This document shows, one piece after another, positions 5,867 through 6,058 of a stretch of DNA of 6,058 nucleotides. The translations under genes were made by a program, and so were the position numbers. The stretch is from positions 1 to 6,058 of the forward strand of contig JANXUN010000017.1 of NCBI GenBank assembly GCA_025356185.1, given 5' to 3'. The notes beneath the pieces are model-generated. The model was not told where the DNA came from, did not search any database, and saw only the letters and a program-made list of their open reading frames with translations. Source of the stretch: Gemmatimonadaceae bacterium (GTDB lineage Bacteria; Gemmatimonadota; Gemmatimonadetes; Gemmatimonadales; Gemmatimonadaceae). Each line of letters begins with the position of its first letter. The first letter of the stretch is position 1.

Positions 5867-6058
5867 ATGTCGAAAAAAGATCAAAATATAGATATATGGG
5901 GGTGGCAGCCGAACGAGCCGCACAACGGCCTACCGACATTGCCACCGAAAGACGACGTGGAAACGAAGCCTGTTCTGCGAGCGTGCATCGCAGCGAGAGC
6001 AGCCCTTGCCGAACTTCGGCAAATCGCAGAGCTACTGCCAAATCCGTCTGTGCTGATC
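5867..6058 (+). CDS. Fic family protein, N-terminal fragment (3' partial)
   Basis: Only the first 64 residues are in the window. The segment 'LPTLPPKDDVETKPVLRAC' (22-40), followed by 'AARAALAELRQIAELLPNP' (42-60), is the recognisable start of the Fic N-terminal domain (Fic_N) found in two-domain bacterial Fic proteins. Family members usually transfer AMP from ATP to hydroxyl groups of target proteins, through an HPFxxGNGR-type motif further on; that motif and the inhibitory (S/T)xxxE(G/N) helix are beyond the edge, so activity cannot be judged. The start is the only ATG after the in-frame stop at 5849-5851. No Shine-Dalgarno is present, in keeping with the leaderless promoter. The first codons are A-rich and use ATA twice (8 of 30 bases at 5871-5900 are G or C), unlike the GC-rich neighbours, which suggests recent acquisition. 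Two-domain Fic proteins often stand alone as regulators or toxin-like genes. Confidence 0.85.
   Translation, partial: MSKKDQNIDIWGWQPNEPHNGLPTLPPKDDVETKPVLRACIAARAALAELRQIAELLPNPSVLI

Noticed and set aside
5780..5923. ATG at 5923 as start of the - strand secreted protein
   Set aside because: It would overlap the Fic coding region and its promoter, and adds a low-quality hydrophobic and basic stretch before the real signal peptide.
5867..6058. Fic toxin-antitoxin pair
   Set aside because: No small antitoxin gene precedes the Fic gene in the 159-base upstream gap, and the N-terminal domain seen belongs to two-domain Fic proteins that usually carry their own inhibitory helix.

Overview
The window looks like a high-GC bacterial chromosome fragment. 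My best guess is Gemmatimonadota or a similar environmental lineage. This rests on remembered family resemblance: a membrane-spanning Ser/Thr kinase carrying a formylglycine-enzyme-like domain, next to a secreted carboxypeptidase-regulatory-like protein with a 'C-x-RPDTG ... WEEARKAML' signature that I associate with that phylum. No marker gene is present to prove the taxonomy.

Positions 1-3959 hold three genes on the + strand in close order, probably one transcript. The first (1-2542, 5' end outside the window) is a large fusion. It has the catalytic C-lobe of a Hanks-type kinase, one transmembrane helix, a PEGA-like segment, a formylglycine-generating-enzyme-like (SUMF1) domain without its catalytic cysteines, and a C-terminal alpha/beta hydrolase with a visible Ser-Asp-His triad. 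Two small proteins follow (2592-3317 and 3336-3959). Each has an N-terminal membrane anchor and an unrecognised extracytoplasmic domain, with gaps of 49 and 18 bases between genes. The likely picture is a cytoplasmic kinase wired to an extracytoplasmic sensing or hydrolysing module, with two anchored accessory proteins of unknown role.

Positions 3960-3964 are a 5-base convergent gap. A perfect 9-bp hairpin (3966-3989) covers this junction. On the - strand, 3965-5707 encodes a secreted protein with three probable carboxypeptidase-regulatory-like (Ig-like) folds around an uncharacterised central module. I place its start at a GTG (5707) with a GGAG ribosome binding site, which puts a compact signal peptide at the N-terminus. 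An upstream ATG at 5779 is the alternative.

Positions 5708-5866 are an AT-richer divergent intergenic region holding a 10-bp inverted repeat and a near-consensus sigma-70 promoter. The promoter drives the last gene, a Fic-family protein (5867 to the window end, first 64 residues only). Promoter geometry puts the predicted transcription start on the A of the ATG, so the mRNA would be leaderless. The A-rich start of this gene, with ATA codons, contrasts with the GC-rich genes around it and suggests later acquisition.

I see no RNA gene, CRISPR array, insertion sequence or phage feature. Nothing here proves a wholly new system. The least explained parts are the kinase fusion, its two anchored neighbours and the central domain of the secreted protein.
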